A stretch of DNA of 64,000 nucleotides from Candidatus Babelota bacterium (GCA_016183005.1 JACPFN010000011.1:62001-126000); one strand, 5' to 3'; shown: positions 30,801-38,403, counted from the stretch's first letter. Numbers and translations: made by a program. The notes: a model not told the origin generated them from the sequence alone.

Positions 30801-31262
30801 AATAAAGTCATTTACATTATCAAACGTTTTATCGAGCTTATCCCTAACTCTCGTATAACTGCCTTTTGTTACCGCCTCGTCAGAAGCCAAGCCTTCAAGT
30901 TCATCACCTACTACAGCTTGCTCAGCATTTGCTCGATTAATTGCATCAACTTGACTGTTAAAACTACCTTTAAAACTTGCGAAATTAGAATTTTTAGATA
31001 ATTCTGAATCATCTTTTAAAAACTTTCCAAATACTGCTTCATTCCCTTTAGATAATTCAGCCAATCTTCCCGCCAAAGCATTCATCTCGTCCTTAGATAA
31101 ATTGGCAATATCATTTTCGCTCATATTGCCTATATATTCCGTTAATCCCGCTGCATCTTTACCGCCTATTTCTGCGAGAAATGAAGGCGTGACAATTGAA
31201 GTTTGTAACAGAGATATACACAATGCGCACAAAAGTGCTGAATACAATCGAATATAATTCAT
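24897..31262 (-). CDS. Giant exported protein, 2121 residues, unknown function
   Basis: The longest gene of the window. A signal peptide (about 1-27) is followed by a helical, charged region to about residue 400 with coiled-coil character (for example DEMNALAGRLAELSKGNEAV). A hydrophobic segment follows at about 405-428 (TLGTAILFMIPNIFQSAYL). The remaining 1690 residues are beta-rich with many Tyr, Asn and Ser, a Cys pair in CRCLLTEAL, and repeated patterns 'yvvld..nnrwms' and 'viveqdkf..esyd..kkqlliSLiTGiaid.sG' (near residues 1280-1310 and 1420-1450). No known domain recognised. AAGGGAG precedes ATG. A membrane-tethered surface protein or secreted effector is possible; neither is shown. Confidence 0.75.
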   Translation of the reverse strand: MNYIRLYSALLCALCISLLQTSIVTPSFLAEIGGKDAAGLTEYIGNMSENDIANLSKDEMNALAGRLAELSKGNEAVFGKFLKDDSELSKNSNFASFKGSFNSQVDAINRANAEQAVVGDELEGLASDEAVTKGSYTRVRDKLDKTFDNVNDFIDELSKSDVLGGREFKGGVRTDADTFASQAREIANIGSLEKAQSLGKNFKLGEKATSLQQSMWSKAEKKLSEATDKDQARSALITLRRIQRDVKINDLPRDLQVAARKANGVMCDKFDKFLEDVKDPNAKVKVEELPGGKIAKGGEAGGIVVEITKLEDFLATTIKEDSQAFRRDAEKYLDKQTNLFRTEIAGKLSDDLSYADRLSWRSDVKFLEKKLDDFREKNVEFDKKVEEGVGGRGGWLSRTGRWIGGKFLFSLETLGTAILFMIPNIFQSAYLSQQEKAALLATWGKVIKYGDRVWVVLAWCINLENPSASIPLLVQIPVSSTDEPINATLAKMFANTINQGAPTSNNPISDAIHNASADFWTEGASTGTKIKRYIFSNEFLKYTDIAVMYGSPTSMAPTASAMVGTSQFTGNLVSLKTGQVINGSGGTVNATGIPQETGIPLIAGDDSTNIWGTLSVGQTTPAAQGLKPIIEIFGKLLDKMEALGIKVNFQQYQDVTTGYSAHTVGKSQAAYFDADCIDEKSGAVKVSGCRCLLTEALTDLQNGLELDAAGKVAYVTYSVSSSTEQEVGDVVGGRTNVLATEQGASDQTIDATSLAKSKSASVSEKNSSSVPTSATKVSQKVGWHGLGAVIPVFGWGETGYPRIIGKTKLDPISNKNLISAGIFKGFDPSAVDFEGVSKVVTASDETTTTEREYAHPDTVWAAQGCWIYLCAQTPFIEALMKAVPGATASVVGGLTDMIVFFDSDFNVVPLMVPGTVDIAYEDESNNYSYKKSEFIVNPVIAYWTSLVFYNQSYFLSGGKPVVFDLQGNKYEVPFSELGTPPDAKKAGGAIPLFLNSTQGPSISSNYANIYNQLQVHSAALLYLLGNLDMTIGGVLFKQSDFKINVQGQNLPTYTADKSFPCFNTSNVPDLFVATDNNLNPIALPNSNLLYMQSLVTDITYMFDSKTNSWSPASSLPQSSPGQVATGYSSSSLKLNQATQMPVRKADGSYEINQQMSSYLQLLGTYLGITNTTLDGTLATQPLSQGYLTVNTTAKNDPADEKIITANQKVVTYVQKQRLKWLAGLDDVVQVGTGANSQLANLANTLTIGYAKSNKCYIYEINPGLSLASSDYFVVIDNQNPSLTTLTQTLDLKKLPKNSKAMIVSLLTGTLYDLSGNQVLRNNGFAKTVIIPNNLYASGKSTAEIIYDTVVVKFNNLPTPFKEAYKSSVDGYIQSQMVPQGPYSFGKYKVSIRAVDQQALNFVYFDAAQMTKSVIVPEDMYVIVEQDKFSPESYDSSKKQLLISLITGIAIDNSGTIVNRLSQANLKNITTTMQAGWSPWIKENVARLQAAYQASQIQMQNDQENFEKSIADFAKKHDTAMNKDQDKIAKIIKNIQPSIGQLPAPYAGLAYDKASRNYVHPSPLEKGELIYLFMNNGKIYNQDGSYLSSYQPEHIQAVRDEYGVIVDPKTGKQKLGIPMMQPTLAMQDDDLNITIGQSGESLIASGSLEFPGEAVTMPTGYGLYFSKIMNTYYVLDGKNNRWMSVDGGHLYQKNGQPVLEDNSVALSKDQIPLLLYKNKNGFMQAYMTDGSDYANISESNAAMTWYGRSEPFKMYNVTTNANSAEAIPTKYTIVDSSNESTVYTVNKNYTWNMLLLVPIDNAGNLLSNIPDDSYRYLQVVKNNNKKITHCIYNGAAYESIASAETQEGDYTVYKFKPMQETATSQASITLTDGPLDSDTTAPYMTLSDGVNTYKYAYIPKFYTTEEQEVNRVEIIHGVTAASPLPIDIGPMDTVAKEVVVPDYVTHVLFVADLPVKSNKVQVSPAGISLVYDAPKENPEAEEFAYKFASGKSGYGGVFKTSEKNPRFMYKIAGSLSKALPSTMTFDYIAKDAYVDLKTSAVYDAMNGEALGQCLTTKDFLSVLDACSVGVSNKTIEIKNSRTGKMTTVNKLGHNMLVYRSVAVAENEEETIENQSELVASKA

Positions 31263-31385
31263 AATTTTTTATTACTCCCTTTTTTAATTTTTTATAAATA
31301 TCTAATTTATATCTGACACCTTACAACAAAAAATTAGTCTGTTGCAAGTTGCTTTTTTAAAAAGGGAGTAATATCGCCCTAGATA

Positions 31386-31419
31386 AAAAAAGAGGTCTTT
31401 TTTTTAAGACCTCTTTTTT
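31386..31419. terminator. Intrinsic terminator after the 31442-32068 gene
   Basis: 14-bp perfect stem AAAAAAGAGGTCTT/AAGACCTCTTTTTT with a 6-nt T loop, just beyond the stop of the minus-strand gene. Confidence 0.9.
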
Positions 31420-31441
31420 AAAATCTGTAAATTTTTTATTT

Positions 31442-32068
31442 TTACCAATAACAGGGACCAGTTCTATACCAACCCCAGTACGGTTGTGCCCAATATGATG
31501 ATCCACCCCATGAATATCCCCAACCGTATGGATAAAATCCTCCGTAGGCATAATAACGAGCGATACGCTCTTGACGCTCTTGGTTTTGTTCATCCTTACG
31601 TTCTATTAAAAGCTTTTCTAAATCATCACCCGCGCTATCTTCAAGCAGTTGCGTTAAATCCTTTGTTGATGATGGATCAGTAACTCTAGAATTTCGATCT
31701 CGAGCTCCTTCATTAAAAGCATAGCACACAGGATCATGACCAACTTGATAATCTTTTACAAGATTTTGAGCACGTTTTGCAGCAACATTAACAGCAATAA
31801 AACCAATATCTTTAGGCAAGAATCTCTTAAATTCTGGTTTGCTGGCTGCAGCCTGAAGCATCGATGAAATCGATCTAAGATATTTTTTATGATCTTTTAA
31901 ATCTTGAAAACTAAGATCTTGCCCACCCTGCCGTGCATCAGGAATAAAACAGGCAACACTATATTTATAATTATCAACCAATCTTGCAAACTCTTGCGAA
32001 CTTGTTACTCGATGATATCGAGCAGCCAATGGTACTGTCAACAACAGAACCATTATCATTTTTTTCAT
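31442..32068 (-). CDS. Exported thioredoxin-fold-like protein with an aromatic Gly/Tyr/Trp tail
   Basis: The frame opens at 32080, but GGAGGGGG (32071-32078) lies just before ATG 32068 (MKKMIMVLLL), giving 208 residues. Signal peptide at about 1-17. The middle (YKYSVACFIPDAR ... IGFIAVNVAAKRAQNLVKDY ... DPVCYAFNEGAR) has the strand-helix order of a thioredoxin-like domain, but there is no CxxC; Cys occurs singly. A charged helix follows. The last 35 residues are Tyr, Trp, Gly and Ser rich (YAYGGFYPYGWGYSWGGSSY) and end in CYW. Such tails occur in adhesive or self-associating surface proteins. It is upstream of the giant gene, with a terminator between. Confidence 0.6.
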   Translation of the reverse strand: MKKMIMVLLLTVPLAARYHRVTSSQEFARLVDNYKYSVACFIPDARQGGQDLSFQDLKDHKKYLRSISSMLQAAASKPEFKRFLPKDIGFIAVNVAAKRAQNLVKDYQVGHDPVCYAFNEGARDRNSRVTDPSSTKDLTQLLEDSAGDDLEKLLIERKDEQNQERQERIARYYAYGGFYPYGWGYSWGGSSYWAQPYWGWYRTGPCYW

Positions 32069-32070
32069 AA

Positions 32071-32078
32071 CCCCCTCC
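32071..32078 (-). promoter_or_regulatory. Ribosome binding site fixing the start at 32068
   Basis: GGAGGGGG on the minus strand. The upstream in-frame ATG at 32080 overlaps it and so would lack a site of its own. Confidence 0.7.
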
Positions 32079-32139
32079 ATTATTTTTATTTCTCATTATT
32101 CTGTCGATACTCATACTCAATTCACGTAGCGATTCCTTT

Positions 32140-33195
32140 TTATTTTTCATACACCATCACTTCGCCACGATCGTCATGTATTTTTTCAGCTTGAGTCCAT
32201 GAATTATACAACACATTTTTAATAAACTTATTTATACGATACGCATACAACTCAGGACTATCAAGGCATGACCCGCAGTGACGAATTCCCTTGGTTATCC
32301 ACAAGCGTTTATACGAAGATGGAACAGCGTCATACAGTCTTCGAACGCATCCCACTGGCACCTTTTGATCATTTTGACAAGTGATAAAGTAACAAGGAAC
32401 TGTTATTTTTGGAGCATTTTCAATCGGCAAAACTGGTACAAATTTTGTTTTTGCTACAGCATTGTTAAATCCTGCAGCGTAACGAAACACCTGACGCATT
32501 ACCGGCTGCAAACGATTACAGTACAAACATTTCATCATAACCTTTTTACCAGGAATACGATATTTCTGACCAAAAAATTTCACCGTCAACATTCTATCAA
32601 TACAAGCAGCCATACAATCACTACTTGAATCAAATGGACTATCCATAATCATTGCAGTAAACAGATCTGGATATTCAGCCTGAGCCTGAAGCAACGTAAC
32701 AGCGCCCATTGAAAATCCAAAACCTATAATAGGCTTACTTTCAAGCTCTGCTATAGATTTTACAAAATCAACTGCGCCTTTAATATCATACAATTCATCA
32801 TTACCAATGGTTGAATACTGACCATCCGTCAAATCACCATGCGCACGAAAATCAAACGCTAAAACATTAAAATGGGGAAAAAGAGTTCTAAAAAATGCAG
32901 CTTCATACTTAGACTGAGTAAACCCATGACAAACGACAACGGTCCCTAAAGCATCAGGACGCATTATCAGGATACCCTTTCGAATAAAAGTTGCATGATC
33001 CTTTTTGCTTTTTTGAACAGGAAATTCGATCTGCTTAAAATGTAAATCCTGAAAAGTTTGCCTCATTCGTTCTATATCTTGCTCAAAAGAAGAACTATTG
33101 GTCTTAATCATAAAAGGTGTTGCGAATACAGAATTAAAACTGTTCAAAATAGTTACTAAAACTAAATAAAAACATGCCTTATGCAAAACTTGCAT
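32140..33195 (-). CDS. Exported alpha/beta hydrolase
   Basis: 351 residues. Signal peptide at about 1-25. An alpha/beta-hydrolase domain follows: oxyanion strand VVVCHGFTQSKYEAA (86-100), AFDFRAHGDL, nucleophile Ser162 in GFGFSMGAVT, acid Asp276 in CQNDQKVPVG and His306 in GIRHCGSC. The triad is complete. Cysteines are frequent (for example CDQ.., CLYC, GSCLD), fitting an exported disulfide-bonded enzyme. The family includes esterases, lipases and peptidases; the substrate cannot be told. GGGAGG precedes ATG. Confidence 0.82.
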   Translation of the reverse strand: MQVLHKACFYLVLVTILNSFNSVFATPFMIKTNSSSFEQDIERMRQTFQDLHFKQIEFPVQKSKKDHATFIRKGILIMRPDALGTVVVCHGFTQSKYEAAFFRTLFPHFNVLAFDFRAHGDLTDGQYSTIGNDELYDIKGAVDFVKSIAELESKPIIGFGFSMGAVTLLQAQAEYPDLFTAMIMDSPFDSSSDCMAACIDRMLTVKFFGQKYRIPGKKVMMKCLYCNRLQPVMRQVFRYAAGFNNAVAKTKFVPVLPIENAPKITVPCYFITCQNDQKVPVGCVRRLYDAVPSSYKRLWITKGIRHCGSCLDSPELYAYRINKFIKNVLYNSWTQAEKIHDDRGEVMVYEK

Positions 33196-33520
33196 GTTCT
33201 AACCTCCCATCATTATTATTCATAATATCTATAATTAAACTAGCAACAAAGGCCATTCAAGTTCAAGTATTTTATAAAGTTTTTCAAAAAACAATTCTTA
33301 CGGGCTTGCAATCGATAACTGATAAAAATTAATCAACCCTACTTTCCCCATCCTAAAACTTACGCTTCAAGGACAATTAAGTGATCTCGATAATCAACTT
33401 TTAAAAAAAATTAAAATTATTACATTAAAAATCGTACAAAAAAAGCATTGTAGCTGTTGCCTAAACACGAAAAACAAGTAGATTATATATCATAACAATC
33501 AATATTTAGGGGTTTAATTT
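33196..33520. other. 325-bp gap with promoters of two divergent genes; no feature recognised
   Basis: AT-rich spacer between the alpha/beta hydrolase gene and the exported protein at 33521. A short plus-strand frame without a start (about 33337-33481) gives LSDLDNQLLKKIKI and HCSCCLN, which I cannot assign. No hairpin with a T run is seen. Confidence 0.4.
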
Positions 33521-34018
33521 ATGAAAAGTAAAATTATTTTTTTCGCAGGACTTTTTCTATTAAATGGATTTATGCTTGGTTCTTATAAAGAATTGACACA
33601 CCAAAAAAATGCTGAAAGAACAATACAACCTGATAATGAAGAGTCTGTAAGGCTTTCAGTTCACAAAAGAGATACCTTTAGATCTGTAATTGATGCAAGA
33701 ACAACAAGACCAAGTACAAAAGGCGTACTAGATACAATAAACCCAGATGGTAACGAAAGCGTAACAGCTCAAGCAATATGTCACCTAAATGTAGATCCAA
33801 GCAATATTAAAAGACTTAATGTTACAACTCATTCTACAAACAAAAAACCAGATCCTTCAAGAATGACGGTTATCGTTCAAACAAATGATGGCTCAATAGT
33901 GACAAATAACTCGTCAAGAACAGCAGGATCATTTGTTCAAAATATAATGCCAGTTAGCTTAGCTAGCGCCGTAACAGGTTTTTGCGAAATAATTCTTAAA
34001 ACAAGATTCAATTTATAG
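33521..34018 (+). CDS. Small exported protein of unknown function
   Basis: 165 residues, ATG preceded by TAGGGG. Signal peptide at about 1-20 (KSKIIFFAGLFLLNGFMLG). The mature part is polar, rich in Thr, Asn, Ser and Arg, with a few beta-strand-like stretches, and ends in a short hydrophobic segment (VSLASAVTGFCEIILKTRFNL). A single Cys also lies at about residue 88 (AICHLN). No family recognised. It is followed by a bidirectional terminator. Confidence 0.6.
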   Translation: MKSKIIFFAGLFLLNGFMLGSYKELTHQKNAERTIQPDNEESVRLSVHKRDTFRSVIDARTTRPSTKGVLDTINPDGNESVTAQAICHLNVDPSNIKRLNVTTHSTNKKPDPSRMTVIVQTNDGSIVTNNSSRTAGSFVQNIMPVSLASAVTGFCEIILKTRFNL

Positions 34019-34048
34019 ATTCAAGTAATTACGCAAAATTTAAAAATT

Positions 34049-34085
34049 AAGAGCTCGCTTTAAAACAGTTTTAAAGCGAGCTCTT
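34049..34085. terminator. Bidirectional terminator between convergent genes
   Basis: 18-bp perfect inverted repeat AAGAGCTCGCTTTAAAAC/GTTTTAAAGCGAGCTCTT separated by a single base, followed by TTAAT; it separates the 33521 and 34187 genes. Confidence 0.9.
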
Positions 34086-34186
34086 TTAATTTAATCACCA
34101 ATTAATCCCGTTCTTTTAAAAATCACCCTAAATAAATTTACATAGTTCTCGCATCGCCGAGCAAACCAGATGATCAAAAACAGTTA

Positions 34187-35674
34187 TTACTTATCATCTA
34201 AAAACTTGGCAAGGTATGCATAAAGCTGCTTTTTATTCATAACCTTTGTATTAATATCTTGAATCTTACCATCCTTAAAGACCAATAATGATGGCAACTT
34301 AGATATTCGAATGTCATAATCAAGGGCAAGGTCGCGATAAATTGTCTTTTTAACCAACGTATAATTCGCTTTTAATATCTTAACCCTGTCATCTAATTTA
34401 TGTGCAACAGCCTCAAGATGTGGAAGCATTTGGATGCAACAAGGACAGTCCAATGAATAAAAATCAAGCGCTACTACCCCCTTAGCCTTCATAATCAAAT
34501 CCTCAAGCTCTTTGGTAGTAGTAATTTCTTGCAACTCTTTTTTAACATCTGAAAAATGCTCAAAGAAATTTTTATCCAATTCAGCACCAATTTCTGAATT
34601 AAATCCTATCTCGTATAAAAATGAAGTGGTATCTAATGCAGCTTTAGCACCTTCACCAGCAGCTACAATTGCTTGTCGATAGTAAGGATCCTGAATCTCA
34701 CCAGCTGCAAAAACACCTGGTACAGATGCTTCCTGAGTTCGATCCTTCATAATCAAGTAACCATGCTTATCAAGCGCAATGCCTTCGCTTAAAATTTTAT
34801 TATTAGGATCATGCCCAACAGCCAAAAACACTCCATCCATAGCTACTTTCTGAGTGCTTTCCTTCTCGTTGTCATACACATCAATAGCTGTTACATGCTC
34901 CCCATCGCCATAAATTCTAGTAACCTCTTTATGATATTCAATAGACGCATTTGGATAACTCTCTATTTTTTTCAAACCGGCCGCTGCAGCTTTCATGTGT
35001 CCCTTACGAACAAGAACTTTGACACTTTTGACATACGGAGAAAGCTCAAAAACCATCTCAACCGCGCTATCACCGCCACCAACAATAACAATATCCTTAT
35101 CTTTAAAAAATCGTGCATCACAAACAGCACAAGTGGTCACACCCTTACCCCAATACTCCTGCTCACCGGGAACATTAAGCCTTCTAGGGGTTGCACCAGT
35201 CGCCAAAATAATAGAAAGTGCCTTAAATTCACGCCCTTCCTCTGTTTTTATGTTAAATGGCCAAGAGGTAAAATCAACACTGGTAACAACATCATGAATC
35301 ATAACTGAACCAAATGACTGCGCCTGTTTTTTCATATCATTCATAAGCTCTGGACCAAGGACCTTTTCACGGCCTGGCCAATTTTCAACATAGGTCGTTT
35401 GAGTTAATTGTCCAAGAGGCATAGCTCCTGCAAAAATAAATGCTTTCATCCCCGCTCTGGCAAGATATAAAGCGGCACTTAGCCCAGCAGGGCCAGATCC
35501 TATAATAACAACGGGGACAACATTCTCCTGCTTAACTGCTCTTTCTAATGAATAATCAAGATGATTCAAAGATAATTTTCTCTCAGACTTTCCCACCCTT
35601 AAAAGGGGATTATAACACGCAAATAGAAACGATATTGGAATAGTAATGAGAAAAAATTTAGTAATTTGCTGCAT
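34187..35674 (-). CDS. Exported thioredoxin reductase fused to a thioredoxin domain
   Basis: 495 residues. A leader at 1-20 (KFFLITIPISFLFAC) could be a lipoprotein signal with Cys20, although Phe at -2 is atypical. Thioredoxin reductase domain at about 52-360: FAD motif GSGPAG (59-64), redox pair CAVC (182-185), NAD(P)H motif GGGDSA (199-204) and FAAGEIQD. Thioredoxin-like domain at about 385-495: active site C410-P-C-C413 instead of CGPC, in FYSLDCPCCIQMLPHLE, followed by LPSLLVFKDG. Reductase-thioredoxin fusions exist in some bacteria; a leader on one is unusual because NADPH is cytosolic. No Met, GTG or TTG start lies between the leader and the FAD motif. It may sit in the membrane or the envelope. 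Confidence 0.85.
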   Translation of the reverse strand: MQQITKFFLITIPISFLFACYNPLLRVGKSERKLSLNHLDYSLERAVKQENVVPVVIIGSGPAGLSAALYLARAGMKAFIFAGAMPLGQLTQTTYVENWPGREKVLGPELMNDMKKQAQSFGSVMIHDVVTSVDFTSWPFNIKTEEGREFKALSIILATGATPRRLNVPGEQEYWGKGVTTCAVCDARFFKDKDIVIVGGGDSAVEMVFELSPYVKSVKVLVRKGHMKAAAAGLKKIESYPNASIEYHKEVTRIYGDGEHVTAIDVYDNEKESTQKVAMDGVFLAVGHDPNNKILSEGIALDKHGYLIMKDRTQEASVPGVFAAGEIQDPYYRQAIVAAGEGAKAALDTTSFLYEIGFNSEIGAELDKNFFEHFSDVKKELQEITTTKELEDLIMKAKGVVALDFYSLDCPCCIQMLPHLEAVAHKLDDRVKILKANYTLVKKTIYRDLALDYDIRISKLPSLLVFKDGKIQDINTKVMNKKQLYAYLAKFLDDK

Positions 35675-35985
35675 CCTTAAAACTCCCGATATTAATTAAA
35701 AATCCCTAATTATTCTAAATAAATTATCTTATTGAAAAAATTTTATAAAGAATAAACCTAATTTATGTTAAAAATCAAGCTTAACGGTTTATTATTTCAT
35801 AAAATGATTGATTCTCTAGAAGTACCAAAATTTGACAAATATGCAACTTTTTTATAAAATATTAACATAACAGCTTAGGGATCAATGGGTGATTCAAATT
35901 CAATACGACACAAATAAGTTTCGCATCCGGACAACTTCATAACTTATCCTAATTTTAAATAAGAGGTTACTTTAAAAATTAAATT
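35675..35985. other. 311-bp divergent promoter region
   Basis: It contains the strong plus-strand promoter at 35832, a 125-nt leader for the AAA+ gene and the upstream region of the reductase fusion. A 10-codon frame (ATG 35885, MGDSNSIRHK) in that leader follows AGGGA closely and could be an upstream ORF. Confidence 0.5.
35832..35860 (+). promoter_or_regulatory. Sigma-70-type promoter of the AAA+ gene
   Basis: TTGACA (35832-35837), 17-nt spacer, TAAAAT (35855-35860). The -35 is perfect and the -10 has one mismatch. The start codon is about 125 nt downstream. Confidence 0.7.
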
Positions 35986-38376
35986 ATGATGAAAATTTTA
36001 TTCTCTAATCGCTTTTTTTTCATATCATTATTACTCACATCTTGTCCATCTATTTTTATTAAAACGTCAGAAGAAGGCTTGCAAACAGCTAACCAAATAG
36101 ATCCAGAACACTTTAAAATGCTTATGGAATCATCACACGAACACACTGAAACAATCGGTTGGGTAGCTCAACAGATTCTCCAAACTCTTTGTACCAACAA
36201 AGAACAGTACCAAATTAAAAATAAAGAAGAAGTTGTTATTACGCTTAAAAGCATTCAAGATCTAGCTAAAGATATCGATGTAACAATCAATAGTAGAAAT
36301 ACCACTCAAGACTTAGCAAAAGCTGCTGTCATTAATAATGGACTCATTCATTTCCTATCAAAAGGACTCGATTCACAGTTTAAAGAGTTCGACATTAGCG
36401 CTTTCTTAGAAACATTACAAAAACGCTCACTTAAAGACCTATCGGATCAAACTGTTATAAATATTATCGAAAAAAACAATCAAGATATTAAATCATTATT
36501 AAGTAAAGTTAGCACCACTGGATTAACCTGGTACAATCTGCTTTATAGAAAAATAAAAGAATATAACGTCTACAACATAACCAAACAAAGCTCTAAAGTT
36601 TTACTACTCGGGGCATTGTTGCTTAGTTATACCTATTGTGTTACAAACACAAATCCTGATGGAAAATTCTTTTTTAGTAAATATACCGACAAGCTTGATT
36701 TTGTTACCCGATGGGCTGATCGTTATATAGGAGGAACTCCATATAAAGATATTCAGGGAGAATGGCATTATCGATTCTTATCAAATAATAACGAAATGCA
36801 AGAATCTTCAATCCCAAGCACCATTTTTCAAACATTCGCAACAAAAACAATGGCCTTTACCAACTCTGGATTTGGTGCAATAACCCCTTTATTTACCATT
36901 AGCTTACCAGCAATCTATAACTATTGTTTTGGAGATGCATACAACTGGACAACAGATCAGATTAACGACAACATACATCGTATTGATGAAATATTAAATG
37001 GATCACAGCCAAATAAAAATATTAATGATGATGGCCAAGAAAAAGTTTACTTTGAAGACCTCATAGGATGTGAAGAGCTTCAAAACCTTGCAAATCAGCT
37101 TGCTGATTTTGTAGAAAATCCATCATATTATGAGCGCTCTAGAACAGAAACGCACCGTGGTATTCTTTTACATGGCCCTCCACAAACTGGTAAATCGAAC
37201 TTTGCTAAAGCACTCAGAACTCTTATTCAAGATAGATTTGGTAATACTAAAAAGATTGGCTTTATTGATGGTAAATCATTAATAGATAGACATATTCCAA
37301 TTGACGCAATCTTTGAATATGCTGCATATGCAGCACCATGTATTCTGTTCCTTGACGAGATAGATTTAATAGCTGGAAACAGAGAAAAAGATCCTGTTCA
37401 AACAGGAAAACTCTTAACCTGTATGCAAGGTATTGATATCACATCAAAACAGATTATTGTCATTGGTGCAACCAATAGGGTTGAACAGCTTGATAAAGCA
37501 TTATTAGTTGATGGTAGATTTGGAAAACAGATCTTAATTGACTATCCGGAATATAAATATCGTAAACAGTTCTTTAAACGAGAACTTGCAAAACGTGCGT
37601 TAGAAATTTCTGATGAATTCATTGACCATATGGCACAAGAAACTGATGGCTGCAGTTATAATAACTTACGAAGAATAATCACTGAGGCTATCATCATTTC
37701 AGGAAATGAACGACGCCCTATCTGTCAAAATGATTTTGAAAAAACTTTAGATATCGACATTAGAAAAATATATTTTGGTAGCAGAGGTCAATCAACAGAA
37801 GAAGAAAAAAATATTATCGCAGCATATCAAGCAGGTAAAGCTCTTGTGCGTCATCTGCTCAATACTGATAAAGAGATCGTTAAAATAACCATCGAAAATG
37901 TTGCTCGAACAATTAAGCCTAAAAAGACCGGGTATGCAATATCTCTTGGAGAAGAAAGTTCTTCTCCAAATGAAAAAATTGCTTCAGAAAAAAGTGAAAG
38001 CAAAACAAAACTTGGCGAAGTATTTGCAAAATCAAAAAACAACAAAAAAGATTTTATCAGTGATCAAGAAATAGAAAAAGAAATTCTCGTTCTTCTTGCT
38101 GGTAATATTGCACAGCAAACTATACTTAAACAAAGTTACAGTCAATGTAATACACATGACCGCGCTGATGCAATGCAAATGATTTATGAAACAATAACTC
38201 ATGGTGAAAAGATTGATGAAAAAATACGCGAACAAGCTCTTATTATTAAAGATAAATACGAAAAAGAACTATTTATCATTTTAGAAAAGAATAAAGAACT
38301 TCTTTTAAAGATAACTAATGCTCTTGTAAAAGATATAACAATCAATCGCAATCAATGGATAAAGTTAATTGCATAA
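35986..38376 (+). CDS. FtsH-like AAA+ protein with an inactivated M41 protease domain
   Basis: 796 residues. A leader at 1-20 ends in the good lipobox LTSC (Cys20). Residues 30-200 are a helical, probably periplasmic region; a membrane segment spans about 203-220 and a second hydrophobic stretch about 294-314. The AAA+ domain (355-600) is intact: Walker A GPPQTGKS (397-404), Walker B ILFLDEID (453-460), sensor GATNR and Arg finger region VDGRFG. After it comes an M41-like helical domain, but where FtsH has HEAGHALV this protein has YQAGKALV (614-621): both His and the Glu are replaced. LLAGNIAQQ and THDRADAMQ still match the FtsH fold. It probably unfolds or remodels proteins without cutting them. 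True FtsH may be elsewhere. Confidence 0.82.
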   Translation: MMKILFSNRFFFISLLLTSCPSIFIKTSEEGLQTANQIDPEHFKMLMESSHEHTETIGWVAQQILQTLCTNKEQYQIKNKEEVVITLKSIQDLAKDIDVTINSRNTTQDLAKAAVINNGLIHFLSKGLDSQFKEFDISAFLETLQKRSLKDLSDQTVINIIEKNNQDIKSLLSKVSTTGLTWYNLLYRKIKEYNVYNITKQSSKVLLLGALLLSYTYCVTNTNPDGKFFFSKYTDKLDFVTRWADRYIGGTPYKDIQGEWHYRFLSNNNEMQESSIPSTIFQTFATKTMAFTNSGFGAITPLFTISLPAIYNYCFGDAYNWTTDQINDNIHRIDEILNGSQPNKNINDDGQEKVYFEDLIGCEELQNLANQLADFVENPSYYERSRTETHRGILLHGPPQTGKSNFAKALRTLIQDRFGNTKKIGFIDGKSLIDRHIPIDAIFEYAAYAAPCILFLDEIDLIAGNREKDPVQTGKLLTCMQGIDITSKQIIVIGATNRVEQLDKALLVDGRFGKQILIDYPEYKYRKQFFKRELAKRALEISDEFIDHMAQETDGCSYNNLRRIITEAIIISGNERRPICQNDFEKTLDIDIRKIYFGSRGQSTEEEKNIIAAYQAGKALVRHLLNTDKEIVKITIENVARTIKPKKTGYAISLGEESSSPNEKIASEKSESKTKLGEVFAKSKNNKKDFISDQEIEKEILVLLAGNIAQQTILKQSYSQCNTHDRADAMQMIYETITHGEKIDEKIREQALIIKDKYEKELFIILEKNKELLLKITNALVKDITINRNQWIKLIA

Positions 38377-38403
38377 TATAATTAGCATTTAAAAATACCT
38401 GCA

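Noticed and set aside
32295-32303. Perfect DnaA box TTATCCACA
   Set aside because: It is single and inside the alpha/beta hydrolase gene; no cluster of boxes or AT-rich unwinding region is nearby, so it is not an origin.
34811-35308. Plus-strand frames antisense to the reductase fusion
   Set aside because: They overlap a gene with clear FAD and NAD(P)H motifs and lack any recognisable domain.
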